DNA of 64,000 bases, taken from positions 3,162,001-3,226,000 of the forward strand of contig NZ_OY729424.1 in NCBI RefSeq assembly GCF_963422335.1. The letters are read 5' to 3'. This document shows, piece after piece, positions 45,158 to 53,705 of the stretch. Each line of letters opens with the position of its first letter. Within the stretch, counting starts at the first letter, position 1. The DNA comes from an uncultured Roseateles sp. Lineage in GTDB: Bacteria > Pseudomonadota > Gammaproteobacteria > Burkholderiales > Burkholderiaceae_C. Under the pieces are notes generated by a model that saw only the letters and a program-made list of their open reading frames with translations, had not been told where the DNA came from and did no database searches. A program made the translations under genes and the position numbers.

Positions 45158-45646
45158 ATGAAGAAAGCCGCAGTGGTGTTGGGCCTGTTGTGCCTGGCTT
45201 TGGGTGCAAGGGCAGATGTGGAAGTTCGCTTTGTCAGCCCCGAAAAATTCATCGACATCGGCCATGACGAAGCTCAGCAGCAGCAAGTGCTGCAGGGGCT
45301 TGAGGCGCATCTGAAGGCGGTGGGAAACAAGCGGCTGACGGCGTCGCAGACTTTGCTGATCGAGGTGCTGGATGTCAATCTTGCCGGGGACGAGCGTCCG
45401 ATTCCATCGCGGGGTGCGATGCTGAGGGTGCTGCGTAGCGCCACGCCGCCATCGATGCAGGTTCGCTACACGCTGAGCGATGGCGGCATCGTGCTGCGCA
45501 GCGGCGAGAGCCGGATGAGCGACCTGGCCTATCAGGATGGCATCAACCACTATCACGGCAGCGATGCGCTGCGCTATGAGAAGGCGATGGTCGATGACTG
45601 GTTCAGGACCGAGTTTTCGCTCACCACCGCCAAGACCTCGCCCTGA
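45158..45646 (+). CDS. DUF3016 domain protein, exported
   Basis: A 162-residue protein with a signal peptide (AAVVLGLLCLALGARA-D) followed by DUF3016: VEVRFVSPEKFIDIG, then LIEVLDVNLAGDERP and YTLSDGGIVLRSGES, ending in EKAMVDDWFRTEF. The family is periplasmic and uncharacterised. GGGAGT lies about 9 nt before ATG 45158. It is monocistronic, flanked by terminators on both sides. Confidence 0.86.
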   Translation: MKKAAVVLGLLCLALGARADVEVRFVSPEKFIDIGHDEAQQQQVLQGLEAHLKAVGNKRLTASQTLLIEVLDVNLAGDERPIPSRGAMLRVLRSATPPSMQVRYTLSDGGIVLRSGESRMSDLAYQDGINHYHGSDALRYEKAMVDDWFRTEFSLTTAKTSP

Positions 45647-45661
45647 TCTGATCGATAGGCG

Positions 45662-45702
45662 AACAAAAACCCGCAGAGCTTGCGCCGAGCGGGTTTTTTG
45701 TT
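45662..45702. terminator. rho-independent terminator between the DUF3016 gene and rpmG
   Basis: AACAAAAACCCGC (45662-45674) pairs with GCGGGTTTTTTGTT (45689-45702). A and T runs on the two sides let it serve both convergent genes. Confidence 0.9.
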
Positions 45703-45738
45703 GAGCCCAGTCCGTGGTGGCTGGGCTGCCAGGCTGAA

Positions 45739-45909
45739 TTACTTCAGCTTGGTTTCCTTGTAGGCGACATGCTTGCGCGCCTTGGGGTCGAACTTCATGA
45801 ATTCCAGCTTTTGGGGCGTGGTCTTCTTGTTCTTGTTCGTGGTGTAGAAGTGGCCGGTTCCTGCAGTGGATTCCAGCTTGATCTTTTCGCGACCGCCTTT
45901 GGATGCCAT
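45739..45909 (-). CDS. rpmG: 50S ribosomal protein L33
   Basis: A 56-residue protein translated from ATG 45909: it begins MASKGGREKIKLESTAGTG, followed by HFYTTNKNKK and ending YKETKLK. This is the full L33 sequence of betaproteobacteria. There are no cysteines, so it is the zinc-independent (C-minus) form. It lies 35 nt after rpmB in the normal rpmB-rpmG order. Confidence 0.97.
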   Translation of the reverse strand: MASKGGREKIKLESTAGTGHFYTTNKNKKTTPQKLEFMKFDPKARKHVAYKETKLK

Positions 45910-45944
45910 GGTGGTGTTCCTTTACTTAGAGTGGTCGTGACGGA

Positions 45945-46178
45945 TTACAGCTCGCCCTTGGCGCGCAGATCAGCAACGACTTGGTCGATGCCGACCTTGT
46001 CGATCAAACGCAGAGCAGCATTGCTGATACGCAGACGGATCCAGCGGTTTTCGCTCTCCATCCAGAAGCGGCGGTACTGCAGATTAGGCAGGAAACGACG
46101 CTTGGTACGATTGTTGGCGTGGGAAACATTGTTGCCCACCATGGGCTTCTTGCCCGTGACTTGACAGACGCGTGCCAT
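45945..46178 (-). CDS. rpmB: 50S ribosomal protein L28
   Basis: A 77-residue protein starting MARVCQVTGKKPMVGNNVSHANN, with KRRFLPNLQYRRFW and the C-terminal GIDQVVADLRAKGE, which are the full L28 landmarks. A single Cys means no zinc knuckle. It is the first gene of the rpmB-rpmG operon. The 207 bases between it and trxB contain no gene and probably the operon promoter, which I could not fix with confidence. Confidence 0.97.
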   Translation of the reverse strand: MARVCQVTGKKPMVGNNVSHANNRTKRRFLPNLQYRRFWMESENRWIRLRISNAALRLIDKVGIDQVVADLRAKGEL

Positions 46179-46385
46179 GACGCTTCTCCGGTTTGTTGCT
46201 TCTCTATCCAGCCGCCGACTCCTGGGGTGTCCCTAGGTTTCGGTAGCCACATGACCGCTCTATGCCTGCTAATCCTGCGCCCGGGCATCACATCACTGTG
46301 AAATTACCGAGCCGCTGGGGCGGTCCATCCAGCAGGCAAGCCGACGAGTATAGCCGACTTTGAGCGCCTGGCCCAGCCTTGAGGC

Positions 46386-47336
46386 TTACTGCTCCAGGAA
46401 GCGCTGCGCGTCCAGGGCCGCCATGCAGCCGGTGCCGGCGCTGGTGATGGCCTGTCGGTAGATGTGGTCCTGCACGTCGCCGGCTGCAAAAACGCCCGGC
46501 ACGCTGGTCATCGTCGCAAAGCCGCCGAGGCCGCTCTTGGTGATGATGTAGCCGTCCTTCATCTCGACCTGGCCCTTGAAGATGTCGGTATTGGGCTGAT
46601 GGCCGATGGCGATGAAGCAACCTTGCAGCTTCATGTCGGTCGTAGCGCCGTCCTTGGTGCTCTTGATGCGCACACCGGTCACGCCGCTCTGGTCACCCAG
46701 CACCTCGTCCAGTGTCTGCCACAGATGCAGTTCGATCTTGCCGGCGGCGGCTTTCTCGTGCAGCTTGTCTATCAGGATGGGCTCGGCGCGGAACTTGTCG
46801 CGGCGGTGTATCAGATGCACCTTGCTGGCGATGTTCGACAGGTACAGCGCTTCTTCGACGGCGGTGTTGCCGCCGCCGACGACGCAGACTTCCTGCTCGC
46901 GGTAGAAGAATCCGTCGCAGGTGGCGCAGCCGCTGACGCCGCGGCCCATGAAGGCTTCTTCACTGGGCAGGCCCAGGTATTTGGCCGAGGCGCCGGTGGC
47001 GATGATCAGCGCGTCGCAGGTGTAGCTGCCGCTGTCGCCCTTGAGCTTGAACGGCCGCGAGGACAGGTCCACCTCGTTGATGTGATCAAAAACGATCTCC
47101 GTGTTGAAGCGCTCGGCATGCTGCTGGAAGCGCTGCATCAGGTCCGGGCCCATCACGCCGGACACATCGGCCGGCCAGTTGTCCACATCGGTGGTGGTCA
47201 TCAGCTGACCCCCCTGAGCCATGCCGGTGACCAGCATCGGCTTCAGGTTGGCGCGCGCGGCATAGATGGCGGCGGTGTAGCCGGCCGGGCCGGAGCCCAG
47301 TATCAGGACCTGGGCGTGTTTGTTGGTTTGGCTCAT
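46386..47336 (-). CDS. trxB: thioredoxin-disulfide reductase
   Basis: A 316-residue FAD/NADPH enzyme that reduces thioredoxin. It has FAD motif LILGSGPAGYTAAIYAAR, redox pair Cys137-Ala-Thr-Cys140 in GCATCDGFFYR, NADPH motif VVGGGNTAVEEA and the C-terminal VFAAGDVQDHIYRQAITSAGTGCMAA. The length is that of the low-molecular-weight bacterial type. It is divergent from the second Crp/Fnr regulator across 190 bases. Confidence 0.96.
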   Translation of the reverse strand: MSQTNKHAQVLILGSGPAGYTAAIYAARANLKPMLVTGMAQGGQLMTTTDVDNWPADVSGVMGPDLMQRFQQHAERFNTEIVFDHINEVDLSSRPFKLKGDSGSYTCDALIIATGASAKYLGLPSEEAFMGRGVSGCATCDGFFYREQEVCVVGGGNTAVEEALYLSNIASKVHLIHRRDKFRAEPILIDKLHEKAAAGKIELHLWQTLDEVLGDQSGVTGVRIKSTKDGATTDMKLQGCFIAIGHQPNTDIFKGQVEMKDGYIITKSGLGGFATMTSVPGVFAAGDVQDHIYRQAITSAGTGCMAALDAQRFLEQ

Positions 47337-47526
47337 GGGGGGTATGTGGGGTGGGGAACGGGAGTCACAAGATCGGCAGTTTCAGTACTGCAAAAGCACA
47401 TACGGCCTAGACCCTATGGCGATCCGTGAACGAGTTGGCACAATATCCCGTATTCTAAAGAGGGTGGGGTAGGCACATGGCCTGCAGGCCCTTGATCTCA
47501 AACAAACCGAAGCTAGGAGCTTGTTC

Positions 47527-48198
47527 ATGGCGATGTTGTCCAACTTGGACCTGATTCGACGCGTGCCGCTGTTCTCGTTGCTGACAACGGAACAGGCACA
47601 GTCGATTGCCGACAGCGTGGTCAAGCGGCGTTTCCGCCGTGGCGAGGTGATCGTCGAGCAGGGCCGCAAGTCAAACGCGCTGTTCATCCTGCTCAATGGC
47701 CGTGCCCGCGTGCTGACTGCTGACCAGCGCGGCCGCGAGGTCATCCTGGCCGTGCTGCAGCCCGGTGACTACGTCGGCGAGATGAGCCTGATCGACGACG
47801 AGCCGCATTCGGCCACCGTGCGCGCCGAGGTGCAGACCGATATGCTGGTACTGGGGCGCAACGAATTTTCGCGCTGCCTGCCCGACAGCTCCAGCCTTTC
47901 GTATGCGGTGCTGCGCGGCCTGGTCGCACGGCTGCGCAATGCCGACCGCCAGATCGAATCGCTGGCCCTGCTGGACGTCTACGGCCGTGTGGCCCGCACC
48001 CTGCTGGACATGGCCGAGGACGACAAGGGCATCAAGATCATCCGCGGCAAGGTGTCGCGCCAGGACATGGCCAAGATCGTCGGCGCCTCGCGCGAGATGG
48101 TCAGCCGGGTGATGAAGGATCTGGAAGACCGCGGCGTCATCGAGACGCTGGAAAACGGCTCGGTGGTCATCAAGGAACGTCTGCACAACGGGGACTGA
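47527..48198 (+). CDS. Crp/Fnr-family transcriptional regulator (second)
   Basis: A 223-residue regulator with a CRP-type beta barrel (RGEVIVEQGRKSNALFILLNGRARV, PGDYVGEMSLIDDEPHSATVRAE) and a winged helix with VSRQDMAKIVGASREMVSRVMKDLEDRG. There are no cluster cysteines. ATG 47527 has AGGAGC 8 nt upstream. It lies immediately upstream of ftsK in many Burkholderiales, an arrangement I know from the group but which cannot be proven here. The ligand is unknown. Confidence 0.88.
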   Translation: MAMLSNLDLIRRVPLFSLLTTEQAQSIADSVVKRRFRRGEVIVEQGRKSNALFILLNGRARVLTADQRGREVILAVLQPGDYVGEMSLIDDEPHSATVRAEVQTDMLVLGRNEFSRCLPDSSSLSYAVLRGLVARLRNADRQIESLALLDVYGRVARTLLDMAEDDKGIKIIRGKVSRQDMAKIVGASREMVSRVMKDLEDRGVIETLENGSVVIKERLHNGD

Positions 48199-48205
48199 GC
48201 CCGCG

Positions 48206-48235
48206 CACAAGACAGTCCCTGCGGACTGTCTTGTG
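48206..48235. repeat. perfect 13-bp inverted repeat
   Basis: Arms CACAAGACAGTCC (48206-48218) and GGACTGTCTTGTG (48223-48235) enclose the loop CTGC, starting 7 nt after the Crp/Fnr stop. No T run follows, so it is not a classical terminator. Confidence 0.75.
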
Positions 48236-48247
48236 GCTGGCGAAGGA

Positions 48248-48269
48248 CTGTGCGCTTGCAAGCGCACAG
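48248..48269. repeat. perfect 22-bp palindrome upstream of ftsK
   Basis: An uninterrupted palindrome whose left half is CTGTGCGCTTG, 12 nt after the previous inverted repeat and 33 nt before the ftsK start. It could be a dimeric-protein site or part of a paired RNA structure. Confidence 0.7.
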
Positions 48270-48302
48270 GCTGATGGCGCCGTGATCAGCCACAATGGCG
48301 GC

Positions 48303-50669
48303 ATGAGCTTTCCGTTGGGATCATTGCGTGGGGACGATGCCGCTGGTGCAGCGTCCGCCACCTACACACGTTCGTCCAAGAAATCGGCACCGGTGCGAGT
48401 CGAGGCGGCGCCTTCGCGTGGGTTGACGCAGCTGTGGCTGCTGCTGGGCGCGATTGCACTGGTGCTGGCCCTGCTGGCGCTGCTGACGCGCCACCCGGCC
48501 GATGCGGCCTTTTCCACCTCGGGTACCGGTGAGCTGACACGCAACAAGGTCGGCAACCTGGGCGCCTGGTTCGCCGACATGCTGATGTTCCTGTTCGGCT
48601 TCTCCGGCTGGTGGCTGGTGCTGGTGGGCTTGCGCCATTGGCTGGGCAGCTTGGCTCGGGTGCTGCGCGTGCAGGACGGTGGCCCCGCGCCAGCCGAGGC
48701 GCCCAAGCCCGCAGCCTGGATGTTCTGGCTGGGTCTGGCCGTCCTGATGAGCGCCAGCTGCTCGCTCGAATGGACCCGCCTCTATCTGTGGGAGTCGCGC
48801 CTGCCCGGCCATGCCGGCGGCGTGCTGGGCCATGCGCTGGGACCCTTGAGCATGAAGGCCCTGGGCTTTGCCGGTTCCGGCGTGGTCTGGATCGCGGCGC
48901 TGATCGTCGGCCTGCCGCTGGCCCTGCGCTTCTCCTGGTTGCGGGTGGCCGAGGCACTGGGCACCTGGATAGACAGCCTGCGCTACCGCCATCTGCAGCG
49001 GGTCGAGCAGGCCGAGGACAAGCGGGTCGGCAAGAAGGCGCAGCGCGAGCGCGAGCTGGTGGTCGAGGTCGAACGCCACGTCGTCGAGGAGCATGTACCG
49101 ATCGTGATCGAGACGCCCGTGGTCGTGCCGCCACCGTCCGAGCGGGTGGCCAAGGAGCGGCAGAAGCCACTGTTCACCGAGCTGGCCGACACCAAGCTGC
49201 CCCAGGTCGATCTGCTTGATGCGGCGCCGGGCCGGGTCGAGAGCGTCACGCCCGAGTCGCTGGAAATGACCTCGCGCATGATCGAGAAGAAGCTGCGCGA
49301 CTTCGGTGTCGAGGTAAGGGTGGTGGCGGCCTCGCCGGGCCCAGTGATCACGCGCTACGAGATCGAGCCGGCCACCGGCGTCAAGGGCTCGCAGATCGTC
49401 AACCTGGCCAAGGATCTGGCCCGCTCGCTGAGCCTGGTCAGCATCCGCGTCGTCGAGACGATTCCGGGCAAGAACTTCATGGCCCTGGAACTGCCCAATG
49501 CGCGGCGCCAGACCATCAAGCTCAGCGAGATCCTCGGCTCCCAGGTCTACAACGACGCGTCGTCGCAGCTGACCATGGGCCTGGGCAAGGACATCATCGG
49601 CTTGCCCATCGTTGCCGATCTGGCCAAGATGCCGCACTGCCTGGTGGCCGGCACCACCGGTTCGGGCAAGTCGGTGGGCATCAACGCGATGATTCTGTCG
49701 CTGCTGTACAAGGCCGAAGCCAACGACGTTCGACTGATCTTGATCGACCCGAAGATGCTGGAAATGAGCGTCTACGAGGGCATCCCGCACCTGCTGGCAC
49801 CGGTCGTGACGGACATGAAGCAGGCCTCGAATGCACTGAACTGGTGTGTCGGCGAGATGGAGCGCCGCTACAAGCTGATGAGCAAGCTGGGCGTGCGCAA
49901 TCTGGCCGGCTACAACAAGAAGATTGCCGAGGCCGACGAGCGCGGCGAGCTGCTGCCCAACCCGTTCAGCCTGACGCCCGAGCAGCCGGAGCCGCTGGAG
50001 CGCCTGCCCTATATCGTCGTCGTCATCGATGAGCTGGCCGACCTGATGATGGTCATAGGCAAGAAGATCGAGGAGCTGATCGCCCGCCTGGCGCAGAAAG
50101 CCCGCGCGGCCGGCATCCATTTGATACTGGCCACGCAGCGGCCCTCGGTGGACGTGATCACCGGCCTGATCAAGGCCAATATCCCGACACGCTTGAGCTT
50201 CCAGGTCAGCAGCAAGATCGACAGCCGCACCATCCTCGACCAGATGGGCGCCGAGGCCTTGCTGGGCATGGGCGACATGCTTTATATGCCCTCGGGCACC
50301 GGCCTGCCGATACGGGTGCACGGCGCCTTTGTCAGCGACGAAGAGGTGCACCGTGTGGTCGCCTACTTGAAGACCCAGGGCGAGCCGAACTATATCGAGG
50401 GCATTCTGGAAGGCGGGGTGCTCGATGGCGAAAGCACCGAGCCCGGTGCGCCGGGCGAGGCCAATGGCGAGGCCGATCCGATGTACGACCAGGCGGTGGC
50501 CATCGTGCTGCAGCACAAGCGGGCCTCGATCTCGCTGGTACAGCGCCATCTGCGCATTGGTTACAACCGTGCAGCCCGGCTGCTGGAACAAATGGAGAAG
50601 TCGGGACTCGTATCGAATATGGCCACCAATGGCAACCGCGATTTGCTGCTACCTAAGCGAGACGAATGA
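48303..50669 (+). CDS. ftsK: DNA translocase FtsK
   Basis: A 788-residue septal DNA pump that clears and resolves chromosome termini at division. Four TM segments are near residues 42-62, 90-112, 138-156 and 190-212. The linker is short and charged rather than Pro/Gln-rich. The motor has Walker A GTTGSGKS (450-457) and Walker B YIVVVIDELADLMM. The C-terminal gamma winged helix is ASISLVQRHLRIGYNRAARLLEQME. Start ATG 48303 is picked because the frame upstream runs through the palindrome. The stop overlaps lolA (ATGA). Confidence 0.95.
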   Translation: MSFPLGSLRGDDAAGAASATYTRSSKKSAPVRVEAAPSRGLTQLWLLLGAIALVLALLALLTRHPADAAFSTSGTGELTRNKVGNLGAWFADMLMFLFGFSGWWLVLVGLRHWLGSLARVLRVQDGGPAPAEAPKPAAWMFWLGLAVLMSASCSLEWTRLYLWESRLPGHAGGVLGHALGPLSMKALGFAGSGVVWIAALIVGLPLALRFSWLRVAEALGTWIDSLRYRHLQRVEQAEDKRVGKKAQRERELVVEVERHVVEEHVPIVIETPVVVPPPSERVAKERQKPLFTELADTKLPQVDLLDAAPGRVESVTPESLEMTSRMIEKKLRDFGVEVRVVAASPGPVITRYEIEPATGVKGSQIVNLAKDLARSLSLVSIRVVETIPGKNFMALELPNARRQTIKLSEILGSQVYNDASSQLTMGLGKDIIGLPIVADLAKMPHCLVAGTTGSGKSVGINAMILSLLYKAEANDVRLILIDPKMLEMSVYEGIPHLLAPVVTDMKQASNALNWCVGEMERRYKLMSKLGVRNLAGYNKKIAEADERGELLPNPFSLTPEQPEPLERLPYIVVVIDELADLMMVIGKKIEELIARLAQKARAAGIHLILATQRPSVDVITGLIKANIPTRLSFQVSSKIDSRTILDQMGAEALLGMGDMLYMPSGTGLPIRVHGAFVSDEEVHRVVAYLKTQGEPNYIEGILEGGVLDGESTEPGAPGEANGEADPMYDQAVAIVLQHKRASISLVQRHLRIGYNRAARLLEQMEKSGLVSNMATNGNRDLLLPKRDE

Positions 50670-51283
50670 AGACTTCCCACCTGAAAGGCATTGCCCTGGC
50701 GCTGTTGACTGCCTGGGGCAGTGCCCGGGCCGATGGCCTGGAGGCTTTGCAGGAGTTCGTGCGTGACGTGAAAACCGGCAAGGCCAGCTTCACCCAGACC
50801 GTCAGCTCACCCGACGGCGCGCGCAAGAAAACCTCCAGCGGCAGCTTCGAATTTGCCCGCCCCAACCAGTTCCGCTTTGCCTACACCAAGCCCTTCGAGC
50901 AACTGATCGTCGGTGACGGGCAGAAGGTCTGGCTCTATGACGCCGACCTGAACCAGGTCAGTTCGCGGCGCATGGGCGAAGCCCTGGGGTCAACGCCGGC
51001 GGCGCTGCTGGCCGGCGGCAATCTGGCCAAGGACTTCGAGCTGAAGGCACTACCCAGCGCCCAGGGCCTGGACTGGGTGCAGGCCACCCCGCGCCAGCGC
51101 GACGGCAGCATCCAGCAGATGCGCATCGCCTTCAAGGGTAGGGAGTTGGCCGCGCTGGAGCTGGTCGATGGTTTCGGCCAGCGCTCGGAGCTGAAGTTCA
51201 GCGCGGTGAGCAGCAATCCGGCCTTCCCGGCGGATCGCTTCAAATTCGTGATGCCGGCGGGCGCCGACCTGATCGAACAATGA
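50666..51283 (+). CDS. lolA: outer-membrane lipoprotein carrier protein LolA
   Basis: A 205-residue periplasmic chaperone that shuttles lipoproteins from LolCDE to LolB. It has a signal peptide (ALALLTAWGSARA-DG) and then the LolA pattern: GKASFTQTVSSPDGARKKTSSGSFEFARPNQFRFAY is characteristic, followed by LIVGDGQKVWLYDADLNQVS. The start overlaps the ftsK stop; the ftsK-lolA-rarA order is common in this group. Repeat copy C follows after 4 nt. Confidence 0.94.
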   Translation: MKTSHLKGIALALLTAWGSARADGLEALQEFVRDVKTGKASFTQTVSSPDGARKKTSSGSFEFARPNQFRFAYTKPFEQLIVGDGQKVWLYDADLNQVSSRRMGEALGSTPAALLAGGNLAKDFELKALPSAQGLDWVQATPRQRDGSIQQMRIAFKGRELAALELVDGFGQRSELKFSAVSSNPAFPADRFKFVMPAGADLIEQ

Positions 51284-51287
51284 GACG

Positions 51288-51347
51288 TTGGGGATGGACC
51301 TTGAGACTCACGCGAAGCGTGACCGAAAGCTCCGTCCCCAACTGACT
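51288..51347 (+). repeat. structured 3'-UTR repeat, copy C
   Basis: It starts 5 nt after the lolA stop. Outer arms TTGGGGATGGA (51288-51298) and TCCGTCCCCAA (51331-51341) pair with one G-U. The inner hairpin is TCACGC-GAA-GCGTGA (51308-51322). Internal CTTGAG and CCGAAAGC are the same as in copy B. It ends CAACTGACTAG, 7 nt before the convergent cheW stop. Confidence 0.7.
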
Positions 51348-51353
51348 AGAAAA

Positions 51354-51902
51354 TCAAGCCGCCAGCTGCGTTTCCGGCAACGCGCCGGCGCTGGCCAGCA
51401 GTTGCTGCATATCGGTCAGTATCAGCATGCGCTGCTGGTCGTCGGCATTGCGCAGGGTGGCGATGCCGGTGATGTGATCGGACTTGATGGCACCCGAGAA
51501 GCCGGGGGCGGGCTTGATGTCCTGTTCGCGCAGCTCGACCACGTCGTTGACGGCATCGGCCACCACGCCGACGGTCTGTCCGCCGAGGTTCAGGACTATG
51601 GTCACGGTGGAGGCGCTGGGCTCGATGGCGGGCAGGCCGAACAGCTGGCGCAGGTCCATCACCGGCACGATATTGCCGCGCAGATTCAGCACACCCTTGA
51701 CGCAGGCCGCCGAGTTGGCAATGCGGGTGGGTTCCTCGTAGGAGCGGATTTCCTGCACGCGCAGGATCTCGATGGCATATTCCTCATTGCCCAGACGCAT
51801 GCTCAGGTACTCGCCGGGCGCGCTATTGGCCGCGATGCGGGCGCTGCCGCGTTGCGCCACCGGGTAGCTGGTGGTGTTCACTGCGACGATGTCTGTGCTC
51901 AT
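51354..51902 (-). CDS. chemotaxis coupling protein CheW
   Basis: A 182-residue CheW-domain protein. The fold shows EYLSMRLGNEEYAIEILRVQEIRSYEEPTRIANSAACVKGVLNLRG, then NIVPVMDLRQLFGL and VGVVADAVNDVVELREQDIKP. It bridges methyl-accepting receptors and the kinase CheA. The N-terminal 30 residues are an extension. No other chemotaxis gene is nearby, so it is an orphan CheW whose receptor cannot be named. It converges on lolA. Confidence 0.92.
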   Translation of the reverse strand: MSTDIVAVNTTSYPVAQRGSARIAANSAPGEYLSMRLGNEEYAIEILRVQEIRSYEEPTRIANSAACVKGVLNLRGNIVPVMDLRQLFGLPAIEPSASTVTIVLNLGGQTVGVVADAVNDVVELREQDIKPAPGFSGAIKSDHITGIATLRNADDQQRMLILTDMQQLLASAGALPETQLAA

Positions 51903-52058
51903 GTGTCTTTCCTCGGAAGTTTGTGTGCCGCGCTCAAGAACGCTTGCGGTCCTTCGCCGTATCGGCGCTGGCAGCCACCAATTGAGTCAGTGGCCCTGCA
52001 ATGCTTCTGGCGGCGTGAACAATGCACGATGCTTTGTGCGGCCTGAGACAATTGCCCG

Positions 52059-53396
52059 ATGACGGCGCAAGATCTTCTATTCGAATCCGACCCTTCCGAG
52101 GTTCCGGCAACGGCCCCGACCGATGCCCCGCTGGCCGAGCAACTGCGCCCGCGCACGCTCGACGAGGTGATAGGCCAGCAACAGTTGCTGGGGCCGGGCA
52201 AGCCGCTGCGCGTGGCCTTCGAGACCGGGCGCCTGCATTCGATGATCCTCTGGGGCCCGCCAGGTGTGGGCAAGACCACGCTGGCCCTGCTGGTGGCGCA
52301 GAGCTTCGACGCCCAGTTCATCGCCATCTCGGCCGTGCTGGGGGGCGTGAAAGACATCCGTGAGGCGGTCGAGCGGGCCCAGGTCGCCAAGGCCCAGGGC
52401 CGGCGCACGGTGGTCTTCGTCGACGAGGTGCACCGCTTCAACAAGGCACAGCAGGATGCGTTTTTGCCGCATGTCGAGTCGGGCCTGTTCAGCTTCATCG
52501 GCGCGACCACCGAAAACCCCTCGTTCGAGGTCAACTCGGCCCTGCTGTCTCGTGCCACTGTCCATGTGCTGAAGGCGCTGGACGAGGCCGAGCTGCTGGC
52601 GCTGATCGCCCGCGCACAGGCGCTCCTGGGCTGCCCACCGTTCAGCGCCGCGGCCGCCAAGCGGCTGGCCGCCTATGCCGATGGCGATGCCCGCCGGCTG
52701 CTCAATGCCGTCGATGCGGCCGCCTCGGTGGCCGTACCCGGCCTGGCCGAGATCGACGAGGCGACCCTGGAGCGCGCGCTCGGTGAGCAGCTGCGCCGCT
52801 ATGACAAGGGTGGCGAGCAGTTCTACGATGTGATTTCGGCCCTGCACAAGTCGGTGCGGGGCTCCGACCCCGATGCGGCGCTGTACTGGTTTGCCCGCAT
52901 GCTGGATGGCGGCGTCGATGTGCGCTACATCGCCCGGCGCCTGGTGCGCATGGCCAGCGAGGACATAGGCCTGGCCGACCCACGGGCGCTGCGCATCTGC
53001 CTCGATGCCTCCGAGACCTATGAGCGGCTGGGCTCTCCCGAGGGCGAACTGACCCTGGCCCAGGCTGTGGTGTTCCTTGCCGTGGCACCGAAGTCGAATG
53101 CCGTCTACAAGGCCTATAACGCGGTGCGCGCCTTCGTCAAACAGGATGGCACCCGCCCGGTGCCCATGCATTTGCGCAACGCGCCGACCGGACTGATGAA
53201 GCAGCTGGGCTATGGCAGCCAGTACCAGTACGCCCACGACTCGCCGGGCGGCTTTGTCGCCGGCGAGCACTATCTGCCTGAAGGGCTGGAAGACAAGCGT
53301 TTCTACGAGCCGGTGCCGCGCGGGCTGGAGCAGCGCATCGCCGACAAGCTGGCCGAGTTGCGCCGGCTCAACGAGGAAGCACGGGCCAAGCCCTGA
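52059..53396 (+). CDS. rarA: replication-associated recombination protein RarA (MgsA)
   Basis: A 445-residue clamp-loader-like AAA+ ATPase that acts at stalled replication forks. Walker A is GPPGVGKTT (66-74), Walker B/sensor region is VVFVDEVHRFNKAQQDAFLP, and sensor 1 is FIGATTENPSFEVN. The C-terminal tetramerisation domain is clear: FYDVISALHKSVRGSDPDAALYW, RMASEDIGLADPRAL, PTGLMKQLGYG. The 156 bases upstream (between it and cheW) carry no gene. Repeat copy D follows. Confidence 0.95.
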   Translation: MTAQDLLFESDPSEVPATAPTDAPLAEQLRPRTLDEVIGQQQLLGPGKPLRVAFETGRLHSMILWGPPGVGKTTLALLVAQSFDAQFIAISAVLGGVKDIREAVERAQVAKAQGRRTVVFVDEVHRFNKAQQDAFLPHVESGLFSFIGATTENPSFEVNSALLSRATVHVLKALDEAELLALIARAQALLGCPPFSAAAAKRLAAYADGDARRLLNAVDAAASVAVPGLAEIDEATLERALGEQLRRYDKGGEQFYDVISALHKSVRGSDPDAALYWFARMLDGGVDVRYIARRLVRMASEDIGLADPRALRICLDASETYERLGSPEGELTLAQAVVFLAVAPKSNAVYKAYNAVRAFVKQDGTRPVPMHLRNAPTGLMKQLGYGSQYQYAHDSPGGFVAGEHYLPEGLEDKRFYEPVPRGLEQRIADKLAELRRLNEEARAKP

Positions 53397-53406
53397 ATTT
53401 GGTTCC

Positions 53407-53456
53407 TTGCATGCCGGACCTTGATGTACTCGTCAAGCTCGGGCGTCAACTGACCG
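53407..53456 (+). repeat. structured 3'-UTR repeat, copy D (divergent)
   Basis: It starts 10 nt after the rarA stop. It keeps GGACCTTGA, a 7-bp hairpin CTTGATG-TACT-CGTCAAG with one wobble (53420-53437), AGCTC and the tail CAACTGACCGG. The GAA-loop hairpin of copies B and C is missing. With the -10 at 53556 and the hairpin at 53663, it fills the 309-base gap 53397-53705, which contains no gene. Confidence 0.55.
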
Positions 53457-53555
53457 GATAAGCACTGGAACGTACGCCGGTCAAGGGGAAAAAGGCCTGC
53501 CGTGCCAATCCCGCCTCGCGGGAAACTCCGGGCCGGAAGCGCCTGAGTCCGCTCC

Positions 53556-53561
53556 TACAAT
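53556..53561 (+). promoter_or_regulatory. -10 element of the liv operon
   Basis: TACAAT, with no clear -35. It would give a leader of about 138 nt to livH. Confidence 0.4.
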
Positions 53562-53662
53562 GCGCCGGTCTGCACGACTTGTGCGCAGCAACCGGTCGTC
53601 CCTGAATGCGATGGTTGGGTTCCTTTCCCAGCCACGGTCGCAGGGCAGTAACGCGTGGTGCC

Positions 53663-53681
53663 TGCCGACCTTGGGTCGGCA
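53663..53681 (+). other. leader hairpin before livH
   Basis: TGCCGACC-TTG-GGTCGGCA is a perfect 8-bp stem with a 3-base loop, ending about 11 nt before the AGGAG ribosome-binding site of livH. It may stabilise the message or affect translation. Confidence 0.55.
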
Positions 53682-53705
53682 TTGCAACGAACAGGAGCCT
53701 CCTCA

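Noticed and set aside
46179..46385. TATACT on the minus strand at 46347-46352 as the rpmB promoter
   Set aside because: The -35 at the expected distance (TGGGCC) is poor and the element lies about 170 nt from the start; not firm enough to list.
47434..47449. TTGGCAC sequence resembling a sigma-54 -24 element before the second Crp/Fnr gene
   Set aside because: The GC-containing -12 element is not present at the required distance.
48321..50591. 756-codon minus-strand open frame opposite ftsK
   Set aside because: Antisense to an intact FtsK; no domain and an Arg/His/Gln-rich translation.
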